The notes under the pieces are model-generated. The model was not told the DNA's origin and searched no databases. It saw only the letters and a list, made by a program, of their open reading frames with translations. 64,000 bases of DNA from Stenotrophomonas maltophilia R551-3 (GTDB taxonomy: Bacteria; Pseudomonadota; Gammaproteobacteria; Xanthomonadales; Xanthomonadaceae), in NCBI RefSeq assembly GCF_000020665.1, contig NC_011071.1, positions 3,586,501-3,650,500 on the forward strand. The letters are read 5' to 3'. Positions 49,350-58,097 of the stretch are shown here, one piece after another (positions within the stretch are counted from its first letter, which is position 1; each line of letters starts with the position of its first letter). The position numbers were made by a program, and so were the translations under genes.

Positions 49350-49540
49350 TCTGGTAGATGCCAACCTTGGTTGGCGCCGATGCCGCCCCGGTAGTTGCCA
49401 ACCTTGGTTGGCGCCCTGTGCCGACCAAGGTCGGCACCTACCAAAGCCTTGGTGGGTGCCAACCTCGGTTGGCACCGATGCCGCCCTGGCAGATGCCAAC
49501 CTCGGTTGGCGCCCCGTGCCGACCAAGGTCGGCACCCACC
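49350..49540. repeat. Cluster of SMAG-like hairpins (GCCAACCTTGGTTGGC and GCCGACCAAGGTCGGC types)
   Basis: Six hairpins in about 190 bp, arranged as two tandem blocks of about 95 bp (GCCAACC...GGTTGGC twice, then CCGACCAAGGTCGGCACC). GTAG or decayed GTAG/GGTGG ends are visible. Fills most of the 295-bp gap after the PBP gene; nothing else seen there. Confidence 0.8.
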
Positions 49541-49622
49541 AAAGCGGTTGCATCCGCCATACCCACGCAGATGTCACATCCGTGCGCTAGTCTGTAGCCA
49601 GGTCGCAACAGGGAGTCATCGC

Positions 49623-50267
49623 ATGCATCGCGCCCGTCAGCATGCTGCCAGCCAGACCCGCGAGCGGCGCCACCGCCTCGCCCACGAAGCCGCCCGCCTG
49701 ATGGCCGAAGGCGGCATCCGCGACTACCACCAGGCCAAGTTGAAGGCCGCCAGCCGGCTCGGCATCCACGACGATGCCTCCCTGCCCCGCAATACCGAGA
49801 TCGAGGACGCCCTGCGCGAGTACCAGCGGCTGTTCTCCGGGCCGCAGCACGGCAACGAACTGCAGCGCCGCCGCGAAGCCGCGATGCGCGCCCTGGAGTT
49901 CCTGCACGGCTTCGCCCCGCGCCTGGCCGGCCCGGTGCTGGATGGCACCGCCGACGCCAACAGCCCCGTGCAGCTGCACCTGCACAGCGACGACCCGGAA
50001 GCCGTGCACCGCTTCCTGGACGAACACGGCATCCCCGCCGAATCGCGGACGCGTCGCCTGCGCATGGACCGCGAGCGCTGCCTGGACGTGCCGGTGTGGG
50101 TGTTCAGTGCCGAAGAGCTGACCTTCGACCTGGCGGTGTTGCCGTATGACGCCCTGCGTCAGGCACCGCTGTCACCGGTGGATGAGAAGCCGATGCGGCG
50201 CGCGTCCGTGGCGCAGTTGCGGCAGGTGCTGGCTGAGGCGGAGATCACCGCGTATATCGGCGGGTGA
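49623..50267 (+). CDS. Conserved-looking protein of unknown function
   Basis: 214 residues, soluble, no signal peptide or TM. N-terminal half is charged and helical (RHRLAHEAARLMAEGGIRDYHQAKLKAASRLGIHDDASLPRNTEIEDALREYQRLF), then a compact alpha/beta region (SPVQLHLHSDDPEAVHRFLDEHGIPAESRTRRLRMDRERCLDVPVWVFSAEELTFDLAVLP). The second half could be a small nucleotidyltransferase-like fold (the pattern of D-E pairs and FDLAVLP is suggestive), but I cannot assign it. Start ATG at 49623 follows CAACAGGGAGTC, a fair ribosome site. Standard codon use, so resident. Confidence 0.75.
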   Translation: MHRARQHAASQTRERRHRLAHEAARLMAEGGIRDYHQAKLKAASRLGIHDDASLPRNTEIEDALREYQRLFSGPQHGNELQRRREAAMRALEFLHGFAPRLAGPVLDGTADANSPVQLHLHSDDPEAVHRFLDEHGIPAESRTRRLRMDRERCLDVPVWVFSAEELTFDLAVLPYDALRQAPLSPVDEKPMRRASVAQLRQVLAEAEITAYIGG

Positions 50268-50270
50268 CGG

Positions 50271-50421
50271 TAGCGCCGGCCCATGGCCGGCGAGCGCAGC
50301 AGTGTGGGACGGGCGTGGTGGGGGGCCGTGCCGGTCTTTGTAGGTGCGGACCGTTGGTCCGCACGGTGTTTCGGACATTCGGATACCTGACCAAAGAGCA
50401 GCCGAGCGTGGGCTCGGCTCT
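50271..50421. repeat. SMAG hairpin series left of the IS110 element
   Basis: GTAGCGCCGGCCCATGGCCGGCG (50273-50295), GTAGGTGCGGACCGTTGGTCCGCAC (50340-50364) and GCCGAGCGTGGGCTCGGC (50401-50418). The last is interrupted by IS110 at its GTAG end. A second copy of the last two hairpins, with the same spacer apart from a few substitutions, follows the element at 51672-51756. Confidence 0.8.
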
Positions 50422-50454
50422 TGTGTCTTGGATCGTGCCCTGATCAGGCACAAT

Positions 50455-50650
50455 CCCCCGGTGACCCGGGAGGCTCCGATGACGCTGCCTCGGCTCTTAA
50501 GCCTTCGAGCTTGCAAAGTAGATTCAGCGCGTCGGCGGCCTGACACCGCCATGGAACTTGAACGGTATCTTAGGCCCGCCATCGGGTGAGAGCCTGTACT
50601 CACAAGGGCAAGTCTGGCGGCTTCCGATCACGATCGTAAGTTCAAGCTGG
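50455..50650 (+). ncRNA. Predicted bridge RNA of the IS110 element
   Basis: The 5' noncoding region contains the four guides expected of an IS110 bridge RNA. Target loop: CTCGGCTCT (50489-50497), identical to the left target flank plus core, then GTAG (50518-50521), complementary to the CTAC on the right. Donor loop: ACGGTATCT (50562-50570), identical to the element's right end with core (51637-51645), then CACAAG (50601-50606), complementary to the left end CTTGTG. Target loop before donor loop is the IS621 order. A short GTGCC/GGCAC hairpin lies upstream (50435-50451). RNA ends are estimates. Confidence 0.75.
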
Positions 50651-50659
50651 AGCGAAATC

Positions 50660-51625
50660 ATGCAATTTATCGGCATCGACGCAGCCAAGGCAACTTTTGA
50701 CATCGCCCTGCCTCTATCTCACGGCAAGTATCGAACCAAGGCCAAACTCCCCAATACGCCAAAGGGTTTTGATGAGCTTCTGGCCTGGCGCGCCAAACAT
50801 GCGCCGAACGCGGCGGTAGGTATGGAGGCTACAGGCATCTATCACGAGGCCTTGGCTCAAGCACTGGTGGAAGCGGGGGTAGTGGTTCATGTGGCCAATC
50901 CCGCCCGAGTAAAGGCGTTTGGGCAGGCGGAGGGGATGCGGACCAAGACTGACCGCAGCGACGCCAAGCTGATTGCCCGGTTTTTTGAGGCACAACGCTC
51001 GGAAAAGCTGTATCCCTACGTTCCACCGACGCCCTCGGAGGTGAAGCTGCGCGCCTTGGTACGGCGTCGAGATGATCTCCAGGAAATGCTGCAGATGGAG
51101 CACAACCGCCTGGACGTTGCCGATATCTCGGTCCAGCAAGGGATCAAGGATGTGATCCGGACGTTGGAAGAGCAGATCAAGCAGGTCCAGAAGGCGATTG
51201 AGGACCATATCGATAACGATCCGGACCTGCGCCGGCGTCATCAACTGCTTACCAGCATCCCCGGTGTAGGCAACACCAGCAGTGCCCAGCTGTTGGCCAT
51301 GCTGGGGGATCTAAGCAAATACAGCGACGTGCGCCAGGTGGTTGCCCACGCGGGCCTGAATCCGGCCCAGCGTCAATCAGGAAACTACGAAGGCAAATGC
51401 CGGATATCACGCGTCGGCGACGCCAATTTCCGCAAAAAGCTGTACATGCCGGCGCTGACCGGGAAGACCCACAACCCCACACTGAAGTCCTTTGCAGACC
51501 GGCTCAGCGCGAAAGGCAAGCCCTTCAAGGTCGTCATGTGTGCAGTGATGCGCAAGCTCATCCATCTGATTTGGGGCGTACTGAGAAGTGGCCGACCCTT
51601 TGAGCCTGACGTCGCCCTTGCCTAG
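50660..51625 (+). CDS. IS110-family transposase (DEDD recombinase)
   Basis: 321 residues. The N-terminal RuvC-like domain has D in FIGIDAAKATFDIAL, E in VGMEATGIYHEAL and the D-D pair in MRTKTDRSDAKLIARF; a coiled coil (about 135-190) links it to the C-terminal Tnp domain, LLTSIPGVGNTSSAQLLAMLGDLSKY...VVAHAGLNPAQRQSG, whose serine in QSG is the catalytic candidate. Complete. ATG at 50660 preceded by TGGAGCGAAATC. Acts on DNA guided by the upstream RNA by family analogy. Confidence 0.95.
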   Translation: MQFIGIDAAKATFDIALPLSHGKYRTKAKLPNTPKGFDELLAWRAKHAPNAAVGMEATGIYHEALAQALVEAGVVVHVANPARVKAFGQAEGMRTKTDRSDAKLIARFFEAQRSEKLYPYVPPTPSEVKLRALVRRRDDLQEMLQMEHNRLDVADISVQQGIKDVIRTLEEQIKQVQKAIEDHIDNDPDLRRRHQLLTSIPGVGNTSSAQLLAMLGDLSKYSDVRQVVAHAGLNPAQRQSGNYEGKCRISRVGDANFRKKLYMPALTGKTHNPTLKSFADRLSAKGKPFKVVMCAVMRKLIHLIWGVLRSGRPFEPDVALA

Positions 51626-51663
51626 GCGAGGGCGACACGGTATCTACAAGGAGCGCGGTCCCC

Positions 51664-51756
51664 GCCTTTGGTGGGTGCGGACCGTTGGTCCGCACGGTGT
51701 TTCAGACATCCGGATGCCTGACCAAAGAGCAGCCGAGCGTGGGCTCGGCTCTACAG
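51664..51756. repeat. SMAG hairpin pair right of the IS110 element
   Basis: GTGCGGACCGTTGGTCCGCAC and GCCGAGCGTGGGCTCGGCTCTAC, a near-copy of 50340-50421. Shows that the IS110 sits in one unit of a tandem duplication; this unit is unoccupied. Confidence 0.8.
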
Positions 51757-51772
51757 GGGGCCGGTTGCGGTG

Positions 51773-52522
51773 TTACAACGGCATTCCGTTTCGAGACTCC
51801 GGCGTCGATCCCGTCATCCACTTCGGCAACCACGACACTGGTGCGCGCCGTGGGTACTCCGCCATCATCCGGGCATGCATTCTCTGCAGATCGTTCAGCA
51901 GCCATGTCTGGTGATAGATGTCGTCGAACGAGTCCGACCAGCCACTCTTCACCCGCTGGCGCTCGTTGTCTTCCAGATTGGGCAGCAGATCCATCGGCTC
52001 GTCCAGAATCGCCTGCAGCGCCCGGTTGACGCCCGCGTTCTCCTCCGCCGCCTCGCGCAGGAACGCGATGCGCTCCTGCACGCGCTCGCAGCGGTAAGGC
52101 ACGCATCCATCGGTCGCGTCGATGTACTCGGCGATATCCGTCAGCAGGCTGGCCTTCAACCGCCAGGCGACCTCACCGTCCAGCACCTGCCGCACCCGCA
52201 TCGTGCGTACCGTGCTGGCCCGGATCTCCTCCGGCGTAGTGAACGCCTTGCCGGGCGTGGTACCGCCATGGCGCACCAGCACGATGCGGCGGATGGCCTC
52301 GTTGGTGATGCCCTCCACCCGCAGCGCAGCCGCCTGCGGATGCATGCGCGGCGGCGGCGCGCTGGTGAACTGCCAGTAGTACCAGAGCAGCGCCACCACT
52401 CCCATGAGGCACAGTGTGCTGGCCAGCATCCAGGCATCCAGATGCCGGGTGTAGTAACGATACCGGGCACGCCACACGTAGAAGCTGCGGTAGCTCATGA
52501 ACCAGCTTACCCATCGATACAT
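51773..52522 (-). CDS. Single-pass membrane protein of unknown function, linked to the adhesin gene
   Basis: 249 residues from ATG at 52522, chosen because AGGAG lies six bases upstream; an in-frame ATG at 52588 would add 22 residues. Basic, aromatic N-terminus (MYRWVSWFMSYRSFYVWRARYRYYTRHLD), one TM (AWMLASTLCLMGVVALLWYYWQF) and a periplasmic domain of about 195 residues with two Cys (GCVPYRC) likely disulfide-bonded. Same strand as and 69 bp after the trimeric autotransporter. I recognise no family. Could assist export or trimer assembly, as SadB does for SadA, but there is no sequence support. Confidence 0.7.
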   Translation of the reverse strand: MYRWVSWFMSYRSFYVWRARYRYYTRHLDAWMLASTLCLMGVVALLWYYWQFTSAPPPRMHPQAAALRVEGITNEAIRRIVLVRHGGTTPGKAFTTPEEIRASTVRTMRVRQVLDGEVAWRLKASLLTDIAEYIDATDGCVPYRCERVQERIAFLREAAEENAGVNRALQAILDEPMDLLPNLEDNERQRVKSGWSDSFDDIYHQTWLLNDLQRMHARMMAEYPRRAPVSWLPKWMTGSTPESRNGMPL

Positions 52523-52591
52523 CGCCATCTCCTGGGCGAGGACCCCGGCGCGACGGGGTGGATTACGCGCGTCACGCCGGGGCTCCATGGC

Positions 52592-55500
52592 TTACCAGCC
52601 GATGCCTACGCCGACGCCCATGCTGCGCTCACCGCTGTTGGTGAACGCACCATTGAGGCTGAAGGTGGCCGAGCCCTTCTCGTTGAGCACGCGCTGGTAA
52701 CCCACCGCCATGGCCGACTCGCCTTCGGCGTAGCCGACGCCCGCACCGAGACGGTTGTAGGTGGCCAGGCCGGCCGTGTTCATTGCCATCGCCGTCTGAG
52801 CGCTGCTCATCGCCGCCATGCGGTTGAAGCGCTTGTCCATCTTGTCCAGGCGGCGTTCGACGTTGCTGATCGCGCCATCGGTGTACTCGTTGGCGCGGGC
52901 CAGCATCTTCTCCAGCTCGGCGGTGTCGACCTGCGGCTTCGGCGACTCGTCCTTGTTGGCCTTCGGCTGCGGCGTGGGCTTGTCACCCTCGCCCAGCGAA
53001 GCGACCTGCTGGGAATCCTTGCCTTCCGGTACCACAGGAGTTTCCTCGGCCTGCGGCTTGGGCACCGAGGACGACGCCAGTGCACGCGGTGCTGGGGCAT
53101 CGTCGATGCGCTGCTCCAGCCCATCCATGCGGCCGTTGAGCTGCTGCTGCATCGAATGCAGCTGGCCACCGTTGACCGCATCGCGACTGCCGGCCGCGAT
53201 CAGGCCGTTGGCCACATTGGAGATGACCATGCCGTTGGCACCCGCGAGGGTGAGCTGGTTGACGCCGTCGGCGCGGACCGAGGGGGTGTCCTGGAAGACG
53301 GAGCGGAGCTGGGTTTCGACCTTGTCCACGCGCGAGGTTGTGGTGACGACCGCGCCATCGAGCGCCTGCAGTGCACCGTTCAAGGTGGACTGTGCCTGGC
53401 CCTGGACGTTGAAGCTCGGGCCGACGATGTTGCCGTTTGTATCCACCTCGCCGCCGAGGGCGGAAAGCGCACCGCGCAGCTGGCCGACGGTGGCGGCATT
53501 GTGATTGGCGGTGCCGTTGGCGACATTCACCAAGCGCCGCCCTGCGGCCAGACTACCGAACGATACAGTGTTCGCCTCGGTTGCCTCAGAACCTGCACCC
53601 ACTGCCACTGACCAAACCGCGCCAGCACCCACCTTGGCACCGGAGCCCATAGCGATTCCGTGCTGTGCGCTCACTTGAGATCCCGCGCCCACGGCAAAGC
53701 CGCCAACTGCTCGCTCCTCAACATATGAACCTCTTCCCAGCGCCACAGAATTAACGCCAAGCGCCGCTGCATAGGCTCCAAGCGCCGTACCACCGTCAGC
53801 CCCAGTCCTTGCAGAATCGCCGATTGCCACGCCCAAGAAGCCAGCGAAGGCATCTTCGCTCAACTCATCTGTATTGATCTTCAGGAAGCGTCCTTGATGC
53901 TCAATCTTGGATACCCGATCACTGACGCCAAACAACTGGCGACCGGTAACCACGTCGTGACTATCCCCAGAGACTGAACCATCGCCCACACCAGTCAAAC
54001 GCGCACCACCGAAGTCGATCGGGCCGTTTGCATCCATCTCTCGCATTGCCTGCTGCCCCATCTCCCGCTTCTTGCGCATTGCCTCCAGATCATTCCGATT
54101 CTGCGAGATCTTCTGCTCTGCGGCGTACAGCTGGTTGCCCGTTACGGCATCACGGCTTCCTTGGGCCACTCGGCCATCGGCAAGATTGGTCAACACCATG
54201 CCATTCACGCCATTCAGCGCGATCTGCCTCGTGCCGTCGGCGCGGGCCGAGGGTGAATCCTGGAAGATCGAGCTGAGCTGACCTTCCACCTTGTCCGCGC
54301 GACGGCCGGCGGTGATGACAGCGCCATCGAGTGCCGTCAGCGCATCCTCGACGGTGTTCTGCGTTCCGCCTTGCAGCGTGTAGGTCGGAGCGATGATATT
54401 TCCGTTGCCGTCCATGCCTGCGCCGCCGCCGAGAGTGGCGAGGGAATCATTGAGCTGAGAAACGGTGGTGGCGTTGTGGCCAGCTGTACCGCGGGCGATG
54501 TTTACAAGGCGGCGCTGGATGCCGACACTCCCGAATGACACAACCCCAACTTCATCAGCTTGGGAACCCATTCCAAGTGCCAACGAGCCGTGAGCTCCGC
54601 CTTCAACGCTTGCGCCAGCACCGATCGCTACACCTCCACGTGCACCGCCAGCGTCTCCGCCGACCTGTGCACCGACTCCCATTGCGAACCCATTCTCGGA
54701 ATCCACAGAGACACTCGCCGCTCTACCGATTGCGGTGGAGTTCCTTCCCATCGCCTCCGCAAACGTGCCCACCGCGGTCCCTCCTTCTAGTCCAGTCTTT
54801 GCTGAATTTCCGACCGCAACACCTGCCACACCGGCTGCTGCGCGCTCACTGATTGGCGCTGAGCCTATACTCACAAACTGCGCGACATCCTCAAGATCTG
54901 AGACGCGTGAATTGGTTGAATGCAGCTGCTTACCAGACACAGCCTCGGCACTACTTGCGCTCAAGAGCCCATCTGCAACGCCACTGATTCTCCGATTGGC
55001 ATTGGTACTGTTACGCACATCCAACGTCGTACCGCTGTTCTTCTCACCCAGGCGCACATTGCCGGACGCGGAAACCTGCGCCACCAGCCCGCCCAGCGCC
55101 GCTGTCTCGGTCAGTGCCTTGGCTGCATCCGTCTTCGCCACGGCAGCTTCCGTGCCCGCAGACCTGGCTATACCCTCCACCGTCGCCACCTTGTCATTGG
55201 TGGTATTGAGCTGCCTACCATTGACGGCCTCATAGCTGCTGGCGCCGACTACACCATCGGCCACTCCGGTCAGCTTCCGATTCGCGTTCGCACTGTTGCG
55301 CACATCGAGCACGGTGCCGCTGTTCTTCTCGCCAACACGAACGTTGCCGTTGACAGCGACTTGACCGACAAGCCCATTCAGCACTCCGGTGTCAGCCAGC
55401 GCCTTGTCCGCGCTGACCTTCGCTGCGCTGGCTGTCGCCTGTGCCGAATTCACGTTCGCGTTGGTTTCATGGAGCTGCTTGCCGGTCACGGCCTCATTGC

Positions 55501-58036
55501 TGGTCGCGCTGATGGCCCCTTCGGCGACGCCCACGATCTTGCGATTCGCATTGGCGCTGTTGCGCACATCCAACTGCGTGCCACTGTTCTTCTGGCCCAG
55601 ACGAACACTGCCATTGGCAGCGGTCTGGTTGACCAGGCCACCCAGCACCACCGTCTCGGCCAGTGCCTTGCCCGATTCCACCTTTGCGGCATTGGCGATG
55701 GTCGTCGCTCCGTCAGCTGCTGTCTGGGCCTTGGTCACGGCCTGGTTGGTGACATGAAGCTGGTTGCCGGTGATGGCATCGGTGCTACCGGCCCCCACCA
55801 CACCATCGGCGATGTACTGGATCTTCCGCTTCCTGCTGGCGCTGCCGACCGATACCGAATTGGCCGAAGCGGTCACTGCACCTGCGCCCAGCGCAACGGC
55901 ATTCTCATGTGAGGCCTGAGCGCGGTCACCCAGCGCCACGGAGCTGGTGTTCGTAGCCTTGGCCAGATTGCCCAGTGCGCTGGCGAATTGCGCCGTCGCC
56001 TCACTGCCACGCCCCAGCGCGGTGGCCTGGCTGGCGCCTGCCTTGCTCAGATAGCCAACCGCCGTAGCGTGCTCTGCCTCGGCCTTGGCGTCGCCACCTA
56101 CGGCAATAGAGAAGTTGCCGCTTGCGTTTGCACGGAAGCCGGTTGCAACGGCGCCGTTGGCGCTACGGGTTCCGGCGCCAACCGAGACACCCGCGTTCTG
56201 GTTGGCCACCTTGTTACCGTCCGCATCCACACCAGCGCGCGCGTCGTCGCCCAGCGCTACGCTGCGGCCGTTGTACGCCTTTGCGTTGTTGCCGAGTGCG
56301 GTGCTGATGCCGTAGCTGCCGCTCTCTGCGGTGGCACCGTTGCCCAAAGCCAAGGTCGTTGCATCGATGCGGTTCGTGGCGGCCTGTGCGATTGACTTCA
56401 CTGCGGCCAGCTCACCCGTCACATCGCCTGCGGTCTTCTCCACGGCCGCGAGCCGGGTATTGGTCTGGAACAACTGGTTGCCAGTGATGGCATCGGTGCT
56501 GCCGGCACCCACCACACCATCGGCGACGTATTGGATCTTCCGCTTCCTGCTGGCGCTGCCTACCGAAACGGAGCTTGCCGAAGCGGTTACCGATCCGGCG
56601 CCAATCGCAACAGAGTCCTCGTGCCCTGCGTGTGCACTGTTTCCAAGTGCCAGCGAATTGATGCCCGTTGCCCTGGCAAGATTGCCGACAGCGGTGGCGA
56701 ACTTCGCCGTTGCCTGTGTCCCTCGCCCCAAGGCCGTCGTCTGCTGGGCACCTGCGATACTGGTTTTTCCGAAGGCGGTACTCAACTCCTCATTGGCGAC
56801 GGCATCGGAGCCGATCGCAACGGAGAAATTGCCACCCGCAACTGCCTTGTGACCCATGGCAACGGCGCCGTGCGCACTGCGGGTGCCGGACCCGACCGAG
56901 ACTCCTCCCGTCCTGCCATTGACCTTGTTTCCTGCCACATCTACGCCTGCGCGAGCGTCGTCGCCGAGCGCAACGCTCGCTCCGTTATAGCCCTTGGCAT
57001 TATTACCCAGCGCAGTACTTGCGCCACGGGAAGTATCCGACTCAGCGACGGCCCCGTTGCCGAGCGCCAGCGCCGTCGCATCCACCCGATTGTTGACCGA
57101 TTGCGCAAGGGCTTGGGTCGCAAACAGCTGCTTGCCGCTGACGGCGTCCGTGCTTGTTGCATTCAAGCGCGCATCGGCCACGTTGACGATTCGTCGCTTG
57201 GTCGACGCGTTGCCGACGGAGACCGAGTTCGCCTCGGTCGCTTCAGAGTTGGCGCCGATGGCGACCGAGCCATTAGCCAGTGCCTTCGCATGGTGACCGA
57301 GCGCAACGCCGCTGAACTCTGCACGCGCGTTGCCACCCACTGCAATGGCTCCTGAGTAGCCAGCGGTTCCCGCAAATGCATTTCCTCCAATCGAGATGCG
57401 GGATACACCCGCCGTGCTTTCAACTGTGCGGGCGCCACTACCTACTGCTATTGAGTTCTGAGAATAAGCACGAGCATCGTGACCGACAGCAGTGGTACCA
57501 ACACCCGACGCAACCGAACTCGCACCGAGCACTGTGGAGTAGCCGCCCGTGGCTTCCGCCTTGTACCCAACCGCCACAGCCCGGTCCCCCTTTGCAATCG
57601 CCTCATTTCCGACAAGCACGCTTCCCCTCCCTGCCAGCGCCGACGCGGTGCCGACGACCACGGAACCCCAACCGTTGATGCTGGATCTGGAGCCCAGAAT
57701 CATCTGCATGTCACCATTGAGGGTTGAGTCTTTGTAGTAGGCATCGTTCACGATGGCGCCTTGCACCACGATCTTGCGTGGTTGCGCAGCGAACAGCGAA
57801 GAGATCATTGGAGAGCTGGACAGGAACCTAGCCACCTCTTCCTGAGGCTCTCCGTTCTCATACTCATCCTTCGGGCGCTCTTGTGCTGATGCAGACATCC
57901 CGACCGATGCAACAGCCGCCAGTACCAGCAACCGCGGCTTGGTCCGAGAGGATTTTCTGCGCGGACTACTCAACTCACTGCCCACCACCCAGCATTGCTT
58001 GGCCACACTCCAGATACGTCGATAGATTCGATTCAT
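52592..58036 (-). CDS. Trimeric autotransporter adhesin (YadA-like, type Vc)
   Basis: 1,814 residues. ATG at 58036 follows AAGGAGAGCAAGC; it gives an extended signal peptide (ESPR) MNRIYRRIWSVAKQCWVVGSEL before the hydrophobic core ending near residue 51. Head: repeated YadA-type collagen-like beta-roll repeats (VALGDDAR, TALGRG, SLALGNSAHAG), in two closely similar blocks, each closing with SVSVGSASRKRKIQYVADGVVGAGSTDAITGNQL. Stalk: three modules of GNVRLGEKNSGTTLDVRNSANANRKI plus neck ATSNEAVTGKQLHETN. Two more head segments follow. The last 90 residues are the beta-barrel anchor, ending MGVGVGIGW. Mediates adhesion or autoaggregation. Confidence 0.93.
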   Translation of the reverse strand: MNRIYRRIWSVAKQCWVVGSELSSPRRKSSRTKPRLLVLAAVASVGMSASAQERPKDEYENGEPQEEVARFLSSSPMISSLFAAQPRKIVVQGAIVNDAYYKDSTLNGDMQMILGSRSSINGWGSVVVGTASALAGRGSVLVGNEAIAKGDRAVAVGYKAEATGGYSTVLGASSVASGVGTTAVGHDARAYSQNSIAVGSGARTVESTAGVSRISIGGNAFAGTAGYSGAIAVGGNARAEFSGVALGHHAKALANGSVAIGANSEATEANSVSVGNASTKRRIVNVADARLNATSTDAVSGKQLFATQALAQSVNNRVDATALALGNGAVAESDTSRGASTALGNNAKGYNGASVALGDDARAGVDVAGNKVNGRTGGVSVGSGTRSAHGAVAMGHKAVAGGNFSVAIGSDAVANEELSTAFGKTSIAGAQQTTALGRGTQATAKFATAVGNLARATGINSLALGNSAHAGHEDSVAIGAGSVTASASSVSVGSASRKRKIQYVADGVVGAGSTDAITGNQLFQTNTRLAAVEKTAGDVTGELAAVKSIAQAATNRIDATTLALGNGATAESGSYGISTALGNNAKAYNGRSVALGDDARAGVDADGNKVANQNAGVSVGAGTRSANGAVATGFRANASGNFSIAVGGDAKAEAEHATAVGYLSKAGASQATALGRGSEATAQFASALGNLAKATNTSSVALGDRAQASHENAVALGAGAVTASANSVSVGSASRKRKIQYIADGVVGAGSTDAITGNQLHVTNQAVTKAQTAADGATTIANAAKVESGKALAETVVLGGLVNQTAANGSVRLGQKNSGTQLDVRNSANANRKIVGVAEGAISATSNEAVTGKQLHETNANVNSAQATASAAKVSADKALADTGVLNGLVGQVAVNGNVRVGEKNSGTVLDVRNSANANRKLTGVADGVVGASSYEAVNGRQLNTTNDKVATVEGIARSAGTEAAVAKTDAAKALTETAALGGLVAQVSASGNVRLGEKNSGTTLDVRNSTNANRRISGVADGLLSASSAEAVSGKQLHSTNSRVSDLEDVAQFVSIGSAPISERAAAGVAGVAVGNSAKTGLEGGTAVGTFAEAMGRNSTAIGRAASVSVDSENGFAMGVGAQVGGDAGGARGGVAIGAGASVEGGAHGSLALGMGSQADEVGVVSFGSVGIQRRLVNIARGTAGHNATTVSQLNDSLATLGGGAGMDGNGNIIAPTYTLQGGTQNTVEDALTALDGAVITAGRRADKVEGQLSSIFQDSPSARADGTRQIALNGVNGMVLTNLADGRVAQGSRDAVTGNQLYAAEQKISQNRNDLEAMRKKREMGQQAMREMDANGPIDFGGARLTGVGDGSVSGDSHDVVTGRQLFGVSDRVSKIEHQGRFLKINTDELSEDAFAGFLGVAIGDSARTGADGGTALGAYAAALGVNSVALGRGSYVEERAVGGFAVGAGSQVSAQHGIAMGSGAKVGAGAVWSVAVGAGSEATEANTVSFGSLAAGRRLVNVANGTANHNAATVGQLRGALSALGGEVDTNGNIVGPSFNVQGQAQSTLNGALQALDGAVVTTTSRVDKVETQLRSVFQDTPSVRADGVNQLTLAGANGMVISNVANGLIAAGSRDAVNGGQLHSMQQQLNGRMDGLEQRIDDAPAPRALASSSVPKPQAEETPVVPEGKDSQQVASLGEGDKPTPQPKANKDESPKPQVDTAELEKMLARANEYTDGAISNVERRLDKMDKRFNRMAAMSSAQTAMAMNTAGLATYNRLGAGVGYAEGESAMAVGYQRVLNEKGSATFSLNGAFTNSGERSMGVGVGIGW

Positions 58037-58069
58037 GCTTGCTCTCCTTAACACCAAAGGGATATGAAG

Positions 58070-58087
58070 CCCCGCGCTTGCGCGGGG
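58070..58087 (-). promoter_or_regulatory. Hairpin between chaperone and autotransporter genes
   Basis: CCCCGCG-cttg-CGCGGGG in the 61-bp gap, 34 bp before the adhesin start. On the minus strand it is followed by CTTCATATCCCTTTGG, too poor in T for a full terminator; it could attenuate read-through from the pilus operon or stabilise its 3' end. Confidence 0.45.
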
Positions 58088-58097
58088 TGATAGAGGG

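Larger units (their letters stand above)
50420..51645 (+). mobile_element. IS110-family element inserted in a SMAG repeat
   Basis: Bounded by a duplicated CT core: left ...GGCTCGGCT-CT-TGTGTCTTGG, right ...ACACGGTAT-CT-ACAAGG. Removing the element restores GGCTCGGCTCTACAAGG, an intact SMAG end (GTAGAGCC on the minus strand), and matches the empty site at 51740-51756. No terminal inverted repeats, and a long 5' noncoding region of about 240 bp, as expected for the IS110 group. One intact transposase gene. Confidence 0.9.

Noticed and set aside
49340..49545. CRISPR-like array
   Set aside because: Repeated units are palindromic SMAG hairpins with short variable gaps; no constant repeat-spacer spacing and no cas genes.
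51672..51756. Target-site duplication of about 85 bp made by IS110
   Set aside because: The repeat units flank the element asymmetrically and one full SMAG unit follows it; IS110 elements make only a core of a few bases. A pre-existing tandem SMAG duplication explains it better.
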